Positions 53,401-59,528 of a stretch of 64,000 nucleotides of DNA are shown piece by piece. The translations under genes and the position numbers were made by a program. How positions within the stretch are numbered: the first letter of the stretch is position 1; each line of letters begins with the position of its first letter. The stretch spans positions 124,001 through 188,000 of the forward strand of contig NZ_CAKVAM010000002.1 in the NCBI RefSeq assembly GCF_934725225.1. The letters are read 5' to 3'. This stretch comes from an uncultured Treponema sp. GTDB lineage: Bacteria; Spirochaetota; Spirochaetia; Treponematales; Treponemataceae. Under the pieces are notes generated by a model. It did no database searches. It was given only the letters and a program-made list of their open reading frames with translations, and was not told the origin of the DNA.

Positions 53401-53698
53401 GTTTCCGGTCATCACAAAGAACTTCGCGGAAACAATGTCTGCAGTTGACGAGCTTCTGTTCGAGGACAAGCTGAAAAATCTTGTGGAGCACAGCGCGTTC
53501 ATAGATGCAGTCTTGCCTGAATCAACTGTTACGGAGAAATTCAATATTCTTCCCGGAAGACAATACTTTGATGTCCACGGAGCGAAATTGAAAAATCCAG
53601 ACATAGAGGCGACATGGCAGACAAGAATAAATCCTGCGCTTTTCAGCGAGCCGGAACAGAAGCCAATGCGTAAAAAAGAAATCGCATTTGAAAGATAA
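41483..53698 (+). CDS. Giant polyvalent protein: zincin, N6-methylase, SNF2 helicase, RadC/JAB
   Basis: The product is 4071 residues. Seen in order: an N-terminal unknown part and acidic coiled regions (to ~1400); an HEYTH zinc-protease motif (1540-1544) with LSEIHSR after it; an adenine methylase with LEPSAGVGRF and NPPY (1945-1948); an SNF2-type helicase with Walker A DVGVGKT (from 2710), DEAH (2867-2870), LTATPFTN and GRIWRQG; coiled coil (~3270-3450); a RadC/JAB domain with HNHPSG (3823-3828). The end is RKKEIAFER. Proteins of this plan occur in phages (DarB of P1) and conjugative elements and are thought to enter the new host with DNA to block restriction. Confidence 0.9.
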   Translation: MADIHFEIFDNADFGNKNLRFSEAPAQEQRDFLKQNGYSFTSRYGGVWYPRTQEAKDRNADFVKEFAEKFYPENNKFQSQKQIDHLAEQALENSSAEIKSSSDDRIAYLENLIAELQEERKRDLEKISRLEAALENQNEENSAEIEMQQEQAALDDEAEWEKENTLTDAEEKAYIEKQFETEIPSETIELTSEMLDTLHESAEKEALEEETQAEKEILHAAEKSDDDLMVSPEDLAIAKSVLPTVQYVSTLKFAQGEEREFFVHKIKEISAAVENAPKIGGTDGLEEHRIVLRYFHPSGTQSFITEIGKDGDAFGFQCLNDDWKNAEWGYLNLDELKNIRGMEVDFHVPAGMTVEKFIQKERLEQYSEENVTAEAPKETRITWNDILQAAEGSHWNDEENAVYNNARNQIAEYAKKLGVDIESSESPEEAAETFAAAHEEISFSEDGSLVIDESLKPVYFNDLSDEQKEEVINGYRSADDQQMLEAWQKELENSYEFDKDIATNPPTDEWISNYLSEIKADFNTGYWHDIFSDLEKEENHEKTISDLSATEVSRLSEEKYGFYFEYSDDENVADIYSAKDGDFVGSYGEGGFGYADDLSGNDPTTKIPDENFREVLELAEIFYQKKSDEYENLVEAENGQMMTSDEAHEWNEEQKMQHSQEEDERDAEKADKDFEITKRLDEIVSEIKKSDFTLESKYENSLHSVSLKNKDGKVVFSAKENDNVVIPVEHTIAAWANDEASEKSKSLADEFFNLVCDDGIRGGDYVNAVFKRDVPVEEDYETDLSESNILYTAENYYQVNDRFAIEIVPAERPLSSGKTGDDWTVRFYDIKDSEKFGEKGQFVTSYYASTMLEHRKGTGLSLQGDVPAWTLDAETMDYVHDITFMWVDRHSSVQQKEDTEVSQEEIEQEKAFVQNRIQQLKDELNNPENADDEQQNSEAKKNIENLESLTNDDIKKQVLWRKENQKRNQEAHNQVVEQMMEEKLRNKTPQEGELLSYNEKNPAYSVANKETKRETSIRPNGRLDKNVKKLGRLKNISEANEIIGKIKSSGFDILSTENRIIIFDENKYYDFNAYADSGYFNYETKKFEFDLDRRNLNEWDFREYVKNGLKITKRMKDFAKIEKQDFSKEQAATNFVLEKLKSAGIEVITDKEEFDRILQREEFLQKMTKSQSPKYLNSEDLRMLKGWGYKTSEDLEQIQTAMLLSDIKLNGKKTGVKKAVEILGREKFLGGISRSAFHSTSANEAGGNYVEFDSSVLFSDKREDFEKLRAAEKESKEQISVLNEIARKESYFQFNEEDSRKFIRKVDEWQKDSTNPRKLIVVGKIPPVMKVLGIAENLIEIEHSTLDKIVRENPLYPDDKQGHQLSVDDIYAIPSQLADPVMVFKSRTRDDSYVFFTERRNSNGNSILIPMAANKREGRIVINKITSMYGKDNEIGFVKTNIDEENLIYVDKKRSLEWINEKSFNGKLESQVQFLRQRLTDIETYNLNILTKERLVNFISAGESKALQKMSVSDGETYGFAYNGKIYLNPDVMNSNVAVHEYTHLWDEYTKKTNPELWQKGKSIFKNTHFWEEVKSDPNYSNIADDDDLVLSEIHSRICGGLAQKVLEHIAEIDGEITKDKAIDWNAETAVYILDLYKKAQPENELIQNMDASEVKKEIVEFLSMPMKDLMAGKNISVSLSDEKTLSGKDLEEYNYYKENFKTSSMDSLNELLSDSKKFKRLGQQRAIEDLIELQSSKTQNKKDYSLEEYWRNSISGMTMQDVKDGKVHIIDLTQKGTENTSSNLQSQDISAPRTKSSQKKIREQCREILKKPDSEITEDDKNILAKYEGGGGLDENNRTNSEVLNAFYTPDNLIEKVWELVDAYAPDAKTVLEPSAGVGRFAENRPNNKFTMHELDKTSARINKILHPEADVIQGAFQKQFLDDGERFLKIGYEQPKHDVVIGNPPYGKYNDKYKGLGEGREFDRYEEYFIARGLDALKDEKSVLSFVVPSGFLNTASDKQKEIIASKGEILDAYRLPEGTFSTTKVGTDILIMRKKEGIDGKNISGELLSNGEWFKAHPEKILGEVKTRTNRFRKEDKYVAVHEGLSVQEELNKIDSFVDEIKKVNQTKKLKAPLPEYSSAEEKKVEKSFETQLDEYNRKYWGPVGLGNTRYDVSPVTEERLSEIKNLSKELSEYFENGIRPKNDRFVIGKTPRVLQETGSEYTDVTVAVSVIKKAVETHGLSEKEILNALTRLSTPILVFDSDKAATENKADSKLVLTDVFKDEKPVALAVNVNDSVQKQENGHRKQVEVQNIRSIHDRTVVAKNGVDLIQKWTTDGLCRYVDDKKITDWSTIARVQFPIEVLQSADSNILTRSALVNSVFSEQILLKENGKTEPEKQNPSSSKSRKEKWNIVKSKGEVMSAEEFSHLYGRDFDEREFPIWKATDWQGNIDLSKLSGDDIQYLSESGKYVEKNIGEWTHRELFASGDIYAKIQEQKELYEKSNGNKIFADNIKILESAMKSPLEMERIHFGVKTALAEEFKIGHIDAEGNKINLNLQESFILWAQNARLSDQKWRGDIDFATANISREELGEELSFYDIVNYIDGKPVKAEPVRGWRTYDMSEEEKAAEKAERRKEADLKRQARSDTANRLFDRYLHEGLSDADKARLAAEYNRRFNSYVAPDYSKLPLFVDGMSAYKGESKFKLYDQQIKGISFLCNKGNGLLAYDVGVGKTAAGIVATVNQIQTGRSMRPLIVVPNQVYPKWYTDIRQLFPNVKLNDLYNFGKDSVEKYIDSEKPHRLNIPENSISLCTYEALRNITFNDKSCENELYEDFASLLSADMDGSARENAESSDKIKGVIGSASHVKDESYFFYEDCGFDNLTVDEAHNFKNLWVVPRPKKKGESNEYAGIPSGKPSARALKMYGMTQLTQRHNDDRNVFMLTATPFTNSPTEVYSMLSYIGRERLKQAGITSLRAFFDEFAQTKQELGVTSTGNIDTKQVMKNWKELSALQNILTEFIDKVDGEEAGIIRPNKFTHVKPLDMSDLQKQMRAIDEERMAEVKEGNSAAVIVAMNNMRLSCVAPALANPAMYPGVELPPLSRLVETSPKLKFVCDAIIDMYKGNPEKGQFMYVPLGKESHGIIKDYLVAHGIPKNAVEIINGEVNNTPEKKEKITSCFNDEKNPCKIIIGGRNTAEGIDLNGNSFVMYNCSLGWNPSETIQAEGRIWRQGNLQGNVHIVYPVMNDSIDSVLYQKHDEKRSRINELWNYKGDSLNVEDINPEDLKLDLIKDPNKKAKLILQEETKEARAELSRLNLKIKSFDEIIEKRKQLEFDFSNAKETVDYQKKQIESYKESGLEVPEWIKSELKDCNKKFVKAETGLEKVREKLSSLKITDSEKEAEYIHNLNKQKHACEKKINNIENTLPQILKKLEIERMEQKLIEYPVEKQRGILEADILNNLRPMKEVEYEIRTMRHEAMLSEKLKTGEITEEEFSLYKNAGYEKYEKWLNGEIESLEESSVKNEAANENSSIKNENDIEKIIVYYDGHWAEERGEKGKGWKYQEKSFDNPKNALDFYNTAKIPKDVGAENKNGFRFNFMNPEEQLLKMISGQDKTESVQKENVSEKIAAEKSEQKDLKTPAEKTEPEKQPAQTDLKKAAEKIETAKQPEQDTNSLYAEPGSLFFGLGGSDVLSVYSTENEYRKSVPYDDFSITERQLTESELKRDEIIFPVLNGKESGMYKSFKDFAEHGVFDVQGKSVEIDDSGRISETGWNQLQAAMEIYRNKKFETFRYVLIGREDGKIKDQLAVKSYSPNSCAVSAPDSRTIKQVITRAEELDCMIAAVHNHPSGNTLESSFDVDTTEALRKICTKENGQSRFAGHIILDHDTFSLYTPQNGWKLKLNSNAYGNSEDKLLNKNFAFSEDSVDYTWQLENVAKKINDRNSWNDNFIPVVFADSLNHVSGIKLYDKSFFDNEPQKIRNELQFSGLEANSVKAFPVITKNFAETMSAVDELLFEDKLKNLVEHSAFIDAVLPESTVTEKFNILPGRQYFDVHGAKLKNPDIEATWQTRINPALFSEPEQKPMRKKEIAFER

Positions 53699-53726
53699 AA
53701 TTTTACAAGGAGAAAAATATAAAAAT

Positions 53727-54143
53727 ATGGATGAAGAAAACGAGAAAAAGCAGAAAATTGCGGAGCTGATTTCTGCAATAAAAAAGGCAAAGGGAATTGA
53801 TTCGGAAAGTATGGAAAAATCTATAAGAGCTGCAGATATTTGGTTGTATTTAAGAGAGCAAGAAAATATCAAAAGCCTGTCTAAAAATGATTACGCAGGC
53901 TTGAAGTTTCAAGTTCTTGATTATCTCTATGAAAGAGGGCTGGACGATGCTGCTGGATATGAAAACTCTTTTAAGAAACAAGAGAATCGTTTTAATCAGT
54001 TGAATGAAAACACAAAAAACATAATTGAAAAATTCGCTGGTTCAAATACAAAAATTGAAATTGATGATGAATTTTTAGCAATAAAAATAGCAGGAACTAT
54101 GAATAATAGCTTGTTTGCTGCAAAATCAGATTTTCAAAAATAA
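53727..54143 (+). CDS. Small acidic helical protein, unknown
   Basis: I choose ATG 53727; the product is 138 residues. AAGGAG lies about 17 bases before it, which is long. It is helical (KKQKIAELISAIKKAKG, AADIWLYLREQEN). It lies between the giant gene and a nuclease-like gene, the site where an immunity or chaperone gene might sit, but nothing in the sequence proves that. Confidence 0.55.
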   Translation: MDEENEKKQKIAELISAIKKAKGIDSESMEKSIRAADIWLYLREQENIKSLSKNDYAGLKFQVLDYLYERGLDDAAGYENSFKKQENRFNQLNENTKNIIEKFAGSNTKIEIDDEFLAIKIAGTMNNSLFAAKSDFQK

Positions 54144-54173
54144 GTTGAAAATAGAAAATATTTACGAAAGATA

Positions 54174-56945
54174 ATGAACATTCCATCTCAAAAGGAAATT
54201 ATTGACAACGGAATAGAATCACTCCAGGAAAACGGCGGAATTTCCGAGGCGGCAATGGAAGCGGACTATGAGGCTGAACAGAATCCAAGGCCTGACTATC
54301 TTGACGAGAACGGCAATGCTCACTGGTTCGATGAGGAGGAAAATATCGTTGCGGAAAATGAAAGGGAATACCAGAAAGCGGAAGATTTTTCCGCCCGCAT
54401 GTTCACATACAATGACTTTAATTTTGTCGCTGTCAGGAAATTCTCAGAAGCAGAAAAAACTTTCGTGGATTCAGTGGTTTCCAATGAGCAGAACAAAAAA
54501 CTCCTCTCAAAAAATGCGCTGTATTATGCAGGCTATCTTGAAAGGCAAAAGCCAGTTTCGGAACAGAAGTTTGAGAAAGCCTTGAAAGTTTTTAACAAGG
54601 CGGACTTCCTGCAAACTTCAAATTCTGATGCGGATATTTTTTATTGCCGGGAAAAAGGAACTTTTTATACAGCCTTGAACAATGATTTTCTTGTTCCGCT
54701 TGAATTTGTTTATAGCTCTGATAGGCAGGAAAAAGATGTTTTTGAAAACCGTTTTTCTGATGAAATAGAATTGTTCCGAAACGATAATTATGATTTTCTA
54801 AAAGGCACATTGCCTTATGAATTTGATGAGGAAAAAGATTTTGCCCTCATGTCTGATATTTCTGATGTTCTTTCAGAAGGTGATGTTTTTACAAGAAAAA
54901 ATGTGAATATTGACGGCGATATAAAGATAAAACTCGGCGATTTGTTCGACAAGAAGAATCCTGAGAAAATCCAGCCGACAGGACTCCGGCATCTTATAAA
55001 GCACAGAATGGAAGAACGCCTGAACAATGGATTTTCAATGGAAGAAGCTCAAAAGGAAACAGCAGCAATACTTTTTCTTGCCCTAAACAACATTGACAAA
55101 GCTCCCGCTGTAAAAGAGCAAAATGGAAGATATGCTATTTACAAAAATGGAATCAAAACCTTAATCGGAAAAGACAAGAAAGGAAAATACGTTGTAAGTG
55201 GATTTGATTATATAGATACAAAACGTGAGGCGACCGATTCCATAGGTACGGGGATCGCTCGCTATGGATACACGCCTGGCTTTCTCGAAATATACGACCA
55301 GGTGGGCGCAGTCGCTTCTGAATTAAATATACATAAGAAAAATTCCGTTGTCAATGACAAAGCAGATGAGAAAAATCAGCAGAATGAAAGCAACTTTGAC
55401 AATGCCGTTAAAAATCGTTTCGAGTCGGCGGCGCAGAAACTCAGCTCGCTTGATATAAACTCTGAAAACTACAAGGAGGCGTTCGAGCTTCTGAACAGGA
55501 TTGAGAAGCTGACAGGAATATCAGAACCGTCTGAAAAAATTGATTTTGCTGAAAATGAGACGAAAGAAAATTTTCAGTCCTCTCCGAATGTTAAAACTCC
55601 AGAAGAATTTGAAAGGATGAAAAAGGAAATTGACAATGCAAAAATTGTCGATGAGAAATCTGAAAGTCATCCAGCGCAGACTGTTTCTGAATCAAACTCA
55701 AAATCTGTAGAAAACGGCAATCTGGTCGAAAAAGCAAGTCTTGAAGAAAATGTAGAAATTCAAAAGGAAGATGTTTCCTATCAGGATTACACAGACGGAA
55801 AAGTCATATATGGAAAGATGGTGCTTCCGCCTTTCGCTTCAATGACTTCTGACGGCCATCTTAAAACCTGCGAGAATTTTGTTGTCAAAAGCTACGACAA
55901 CGAGAACGGAACATACTTGGTTGAGAATGAAAATGAAAAACTTTCTCTGCCGCGTGAAACTTTCAATTCTCTTTTGAATCCGGCAAGTCTGTACAAGGAG
56001 CAGCAGGAAGAAAAGACTTTCCGAATGGAAGGAAACGGAATTGTGTTTGACAATCCTGAAAATGGAGTGAAGGGAACTGTTATCCCGGAATTCTCTCTTA
56101 TGACGCAGAACGGATTGCAGACTTACAAGGGCTGCGTTGTTGCAAAGTTCAATGAGAGCGACAAGACTTACATATTGCATAACGGCGACAGCATTATTTC
56201 TGTTACGGAAGAACGATTCAAGGAAATCACTTCGCCGGAACGTTTTGAGAATAAATTTGACGAGAATACTCCTGCTTACAAGAAAATGCTCAAGACTCAA
56301 TATGAGGATTTTTTCAAGGAACGTTCAAACACAGCATACAATTTCAGGCACAATCTGTCGGTGTTCTGCCGAAAGGAGGCGAATTCTCCGTGCGATGCAT
56401 TGAAAGTTGCAAAAGGAATTATTCAGAAAATGTCTCCGGCAGAGCAGGACAAGACAAAGAAGCTGCTGAAGAAAATCGCAAGGGAAGGCGAGAGCCTGAA
56501 CCAGCTCATAGTCCGCACTTACCACGAGGCGATAAAAGAAGTTCCTCTTAACGAAGAGTATATAAAGCAGTACCAGCCAGAAAACCGGATTGCGCGTCCG
56601 TTCTATGATACGCTTTCTTCCAACGGACAGAAAATCGACAGCGACCCGCAACTTTTAAGAACTGACAAGGACTACAACCTTAAAATCGGAGATACCTTGA
56701 AAGACATCGATATTAAGTCAGACAAGATTTTTGGACACGGAAAAGAGAACGTTCATTTTTCCGAGCTGAAAGTAATATCCGCCTCAAAAGAGGGAAACAC
56801 CGTAACCCTCATGGACAAGGAAAAATCCTTTATAGAAATTCCGCGCGACACAGTCCTAAAAGCCTACAAGGAGCAGCAGCTTAAAGAGATGAAACATCAG
56901 CAGTCTCACAGCCGCCGCAACAGCATGGAAATTTCTTACAGGTGA
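54174..56945 (+). CDS. Polyvalent protein with barnase/EndoU-like domain
   Basis: The product is 923 residues. Residues ~270-375 (GLRHLIKHRMEERLNNGF, GIKTLIGKDKKGKYVVSGF, YGYTPGFLEIY) are a paralogue of the domain in the 369-residue protein at 39397. The remainder is charged, with repeated beta-like blocks (VLPPFASMTSDGHLKTCENFVV and VIPEFSLMTQNGLQTY at ~550-660) that look like an internal duplication. The end is HSRRNSMEISYR. The ATG at 54174 has no good ribosome site. Probably a further recipient-acting factor. Confidence 0.62.
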   Translation: MNIPSQKEIIDNGIESLQENGGISEAAMEADYEAEQNPRPDYLDENGNAHWFDEEENIVAENEREYQKAEDFSARMFTYNDFNFVAVRKFSEAEKTFVDSVVSNEQNKKLLSKNALYYAGYLERQKPVSEQKFEKALKVFNKADFLQTSNSDADIFYCREKGTFYTALNNDFLVPLEFVYSSDRQEKDVFENRFSDEIELFRNDNYDFLKGTLPYEFDEEKDFALMSDISDVLSEGDVFTRKNVNIDGDIKIKLGDLFDKKNPEKIQPTGLRHLIKHRMEERLNNGFSMEEAQKETAAILFLALNNIDKAPAVKEQNGRYAIYKNGIKTLIGKDKKGKYVVSGFDYIDTKREATDSIGTGIARYGYTPGFLEIYDQVGAVASELNIHKKNSVVNDKADEKNQQNESNFDNAVKNRFESAAQKLSSLDINSENYKEAFELLNRIEKLTGISEPSEKIDFAENETKENFQSSPNVKTPEEFERMKKEIDNAKIVDEKSESHPAQTVSESNSKSVENGNLVEKASLEENVEIQKEDVSYQDYTDGKVIYGKMVLPPFASMTSDGHLKTCENFVVKSYDNENGTYLVENENEKLSLPRETFNSLLNPASLYKEQQEEKTFRMEGNGIVFDNPENGVKGTVIPEFSLMTQNGLQTYKGCVVAKFNESDKTYILHNGDSIISVTEERFKEITSPERFENKFDENTPAYKKMLKTQYEDFFKERSNTAYNFRHNLSVFCRKEANSPCDALKVAKGIIQKMSPAEQDKTKKLLKKIAREGESLNQLIVRTYHEAIKEVPLNEEYIKQYQPENRIARPFYDTLSSNGQKIDSDPQLLRTDKDYNLKIGDTLKDIDIKSDKIFGHGKENVHFSELKVISASKEGNTVTLMDKEKSFIEIPRDTVLKAYKEQQLKEMKHQQSHSRRNSMEISYR

Positions 56946-56972
56946 TGTTTCATAGGGCCTTCACAGGACAGC

Positions 56973-56996
56973 CAGCATTTCATTTTTGAGATGCTG
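56973..56996. terminator. 10-bp perfect hairpin
   Basis: CAGCATTTCA (56973-56982) and TGAGATGCTG (56987-56996) pair with a TTTT loop and one G-U pair. It lies between convergent genes. No U run follows. Confidence 0.5.
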
Positions 56997-57051
56997 ACTT
57001 CAACAAAAATATGTGGCTCATTAAATTTGTCAGCAAATTTGTTTTTGACAG

Positions 57052-57360
57052 TTATTGAAGCAATGCTCTTATAGTTATATGTTCCTTAAAAAATGTTTGT
57101 GATGGATACATTTTACATAATTTTTTCCACCATTCACTAGGATATTCTGGTACTAATTTATGCTTTTCGGCGCTTTTAAGAAGATAAAGAAAACCGTCAA
57201 AAAGTGCCTCATAATATCCGTCTTTTGTATAGACAAGAACAGTTGTTGCGTTATTGTGTTTTACAAATTGTTCAAATCTGCAAATTTTCATTTTATGAGC
57301 TTTATGATTTAATATTAAGTAAAGTTCTTTTTCTATTTTCTCTATATTTATTTTGTTCAT
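57052..57360 (-). CDS. Unknown small protein
   Basis: The product is 102 residues, AT-rich codons, with a good AGGAGA ribosome site. It is rich in Lys and aromatic residues (YEALFDGFLYLLKSAEKH, PSEWWKKLCKMYP). No domain is recognised. Its base composition differs from the neighbouring coiled-coil gene, so it may be a later arrival. Confidence 0.6.
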   Translation of the reverse strand: MNKINIEKIEKELYLILNHKAHKMKICRFEQFVKHNNATTVLVYTKDGYYEALFDGFLYLLKSAEKHKLVPEYPSEWWKKLCKMYPSQTFFKEHITIRALLQ

Positions 57361-57381
57361 TTAGTTTTCTCCTATAAAATT

Positions 57382-58239
57382 TTATCTCACAAAAATCTGC
57401 ACAACCATGCTTGCGATTGCGGCGACGGACATTCCGTAGATAATCATGTCCTTTACGGAAAGTTTTTTGTTTTTTACCCCGGGAACGCTTTCAATCAGCT
57501 TCTTGTTTTCGGCGGCGCATTGCTTCAGAAAGTCAATCGACTGCTTTTTTATTGTCTCAAGATGCGTCTGGCATTTTTCGGTGTAGGCTTTTATCATGTC
57601 CGAGGACTGCGCTTTTAGGATTTCATACTCGTTCTTTGAGTTCGTAAGAAGTGTTGTCGAGACTTCGGCGATTTTCTTTTCAGCCTCGTTCATGCAGCTT
57701 GACGAGGCTTTTTCAGTCTCTTCCTTAAATTCCTTGATGCTGTCTTTTATGATTTCGTCCGCCGATTTCAGCTCTGTGATTTTTGCGTGGATTTCCGCTG
57801 TGCAGGTGTCCATGCTTCTTGTCATTGACTGGATGAAAATCGAGACTTCCATTTTTTCTTTCTGGAGCTGCTTTTCAAGAGCAGCGACTTCCGCCGAAAG
57901 ATTCGCATTCTTCACGCGCTCCTCAAGGTAGTTCTCGTATGATTCTGCAGTGTCAAGTTTTTCTTTAAGGTCTGTGGTTGACTCAATCAGCGCGTTGAAC
58001 TTTGTGATTGTGTCGTCGCGGAAATGCTCAAGCTCGCTGTTCTTTGATGTGATAAGGCTGTTTGCGACTTCTTTTAAGTCCTGGACATCGTCAAGAGTTT
58101 CCGCAAGTCCGATAAGAAACTTTTCCGCTTCTGCCTGCGGAATTGTTATCATTCTTGCGTCTGGTTTTTCTTCTGTTTTCGGATTTTTACCCGGCTGTGT
58201 TTCTGTTTTTTGGTTTGAGAAGTTTTGAATAAGTGCCAT
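57382..58239 (-). CDS. Coiled-coil protein with C-terminal membrane anchor
   Basis: The product is 285 residues. From ~45 to 250 it is one long alpha-helical coiled coil rich in Lys and Glu. A hydrophobic helix (MIIYGMSVAAIASMVVQIFV) ends it, so it should be tail-anchored. It resembles mobilisation accessory or phage-like MobB coiled-coil proteins, but no motif fixes this. A palindrome variant (58255) precedes its AAAGGAAAA ribosome site. Confidence 0.6.
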   Translation of the reverse strand: MALIQNFSNQKTETQPGKNPKTEEKPDARMITIPQAEAEKFLIGLAETLDDVQDLKEVANSLITSKNSELEHFRDDTITKFNALIESTTDLKEKLDTAESYENYLEERVKNANLSAEVAALEKQLQKEKMEVSIFIQSMTRSMDTCTAEIHAKITELKSADEIIKDSIKEFKEETEKASSSCMNEAEKKIAEVSTTLLTNSKNEYEILKAQSSDMIKAYTEKCQTHLETIKKQSIDFLKQCAAENKKLIESVPGVKNKKLSVKDMIIYGMSVAAIASMVVQIFVR

Positions 58240-58254
58240 TCTGTTTTCCTTTCG

Positions 58255-58270
58255 ACCGACACGTGCCGGC
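58255..58270. repeat. 16-bp palindrome, two-mismatch copy
   Basis: ACCGACACGTGCCGGC. On the minus strand it stands directly before the ribosome site of the coiled-coil gene. Confidence 0.75.
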
Positions 58271-58277
58271 CGAAACT

Positions 58278-58643
58278 CTATTTTCTTCTTTCTGAAAGAT
58301 TCTTTTCAATTCTGACAGGAACACCGTTTTCCCAGTATTCCTCTGTGTCTCCGCCTGCGTCCACGATTTTCTCGATGAAGCCGTCCTTCCAGTATTCCCA
58401 GTGGTTCGGATATTCAACGGCAGGCTCATCATTTTCAGAATTAATAAGTCCGTTCTTGAAGTTGAAAATGACAAGCGTGTCAGCTCCGTTTATCCTTATT
58501 GACTTGCTGTTCTGTCCGTTCAGCGGAATTCCTTCCATGACGAACTGCTCCATCTGGAACTCCTTGAAAGGCGAGCTTGATTCCTTGAAAAGGTCGTTTT
58601 GGGCGAATTCAGCTCTTTTTTCTTCAATCTCTTCTTCTGTCAT
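58278..58643 (-). CDS. Small protein with W-x-x-G repeats
   Basis: I choose ATG 58643, after AAGGAGC; the product is 121 residues. The C-terminal half holds WEYWKDGFIE and EEYWENGVPV, short repeats around Trp and Gly like the phage/plasmid repeats that read PAV-x-DG-x-EWW-x-NG. It is similar to the next upstream gene. The role is unknown. Confidence 0.6.
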   Translation of the reverse strand: MTEEEIEEKRAEFAQNDLFKESSSPFKEFQMEQFVMEGIPLNGQNSKSIRINGADTLVIFNFKNGLINSENDEPAVEYPNHWEYWKDGFIEKIVDAGGDTEEYWENGVPVRIEKNLSERRK

Positions 58644-58656
58644 TGCTTGCTCCTTG

Positions 58657-58953
58657 TTACTTTTTTGATGGCACTTGAAGCCCATTATGCCACCATTCCT
58701 CGTAGTTGTCGATGTGGTCGATTACCGCAGGCTCGTTGTCGCAGTGGAGAACTCCGTCTTTCCAGTGCTCGATGTGAGTCCCATCCGTTGTCTCGATTGC
58801 CGGAAGAAGATTTCCTTCCTCGTCTGCCGCATCGTTCAGAAAGCCGTTTTTTACCCTGATTGTTACAGAATCTTCTATTTTATAGTCGCCGTCAGCAACC
58901 TTGTTTTCCTTTGTCATTATGCGTCTGTACTGATACTGCTTGAAATTTTTCAT
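58657..58953 (-). CDS. Second W-x-x-G repeat protein
   Basis: The product is 98 residues. IEHWKDGVLHCDNEPAV and YEEWWHNGLQ match the repeats of the adjacent gene. The start follows directly on the stop of the gene upstream. The pair may bind each other or carbohydrate or peptide ligands; this is a guess. Confidence 0.6.
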   Translation of the reverse strand: MKNFKQYQYRRIMTKENKVADGDYKIEDSVTIRVKNGFLNDAADEEGNLLPAIETTDGTHIEHWKDGVLHCDNEPAVIDHIDNYEEWWHNGLQVPSKK

Positions 58954-59187
58954 TTAGAACCTCGTTATCATTTCGCTTTTGTCTGTCTTTGGTCTTGAGA
59001 AAGGATTTTCGCTGTTTATTTCTTCAGCGATGTCCTTTCGTTTTTCCGCTGTCTCATGGGCAGATTTCAGAATCCGCTCCAGAATGTTTGCAAGCTCCGA
59101 TGAGCCTGAGTCGCAGCTGTTCAGCTCGTCGGCAAGAACTGAAATGTCGTTTTTTGTAAGCCTTACAGGAACTGTCATAGATGTCAT
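58954..59187 (-). CDS. RHH-like small protein
   Basis: The product is 77 residues from ATG 59187 (GGAGGAAACAAA before it). It begins SMTVPVRLTKNDISVLADEL, a beta strand and helix of the kind in ribbon-helix-helix proteins. The start overlaps the end of the SSB-like gene by four bases. A DNA-binding role is inferred. Confidence 0.58.
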   Translation of the reverse strand: MTSMTVPVRLTKNDISVLADELNSCDSGSSELANILERILKSAHETAEKRKDIAEEINSENPFSRPKTDKSEMITRF

Positions 59188-59528
59188 TTTGTTTCCTCCA
59201 TTTTTGTGTATTTCGGACACAGCGTCACATACTCAGCCGAAATGTAGTATTTGCTTCTTTCCTGGTTTGGATTTTCCAGAGTTTCATATTTTTTCTGCCG
59301 CAGAAATCCAGAAACAACAATCTCCTTATCCTTTTTAAGATAGTCGAAGATATGGCTTGCGGCTGCCTTCAGAAAGTGGACTTCAATAATAAGAGGCTCG
59401 CTCTTCTGATATGGAAGTCCGTCATCCTGGGCATTGAATGTTACAAGCGGAATTTCTCCAGCTGAAGTCTTTACGAGAAATATTTGCGCGTCGGAAACAA
59501 GCTTTCCGTGCAAAGTTATTGAATTCAA
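59184..59528 (-). CDS. Single-stranded-DNA-binding-like protein
   Basis: I choose the TTG at 59528, which overlaps the upstream stop and has AAGGAG before it; the product is 114 residues. SITLHGKLVSDAQIFLVKTS, then LVTFNAQDD, and DYLKKDKEIVVSGFLRQKKYE are SSB strand landmarks. It is a second SSB-like protein 280 bases from a clearer one; it may be a specialised form for transfer. Confidence 0.72.
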   Translation of the reverse strand: MNSITLHGKLVSDAQIFLVKTSAGEIPLVTFNAQDDGLPYQKSEPLIIEVHFLKAAASHIFDYLKKDKEIVVSGFLRQKKYETLENPNQERSKYYISAEYVTLCPKYTKMEETK

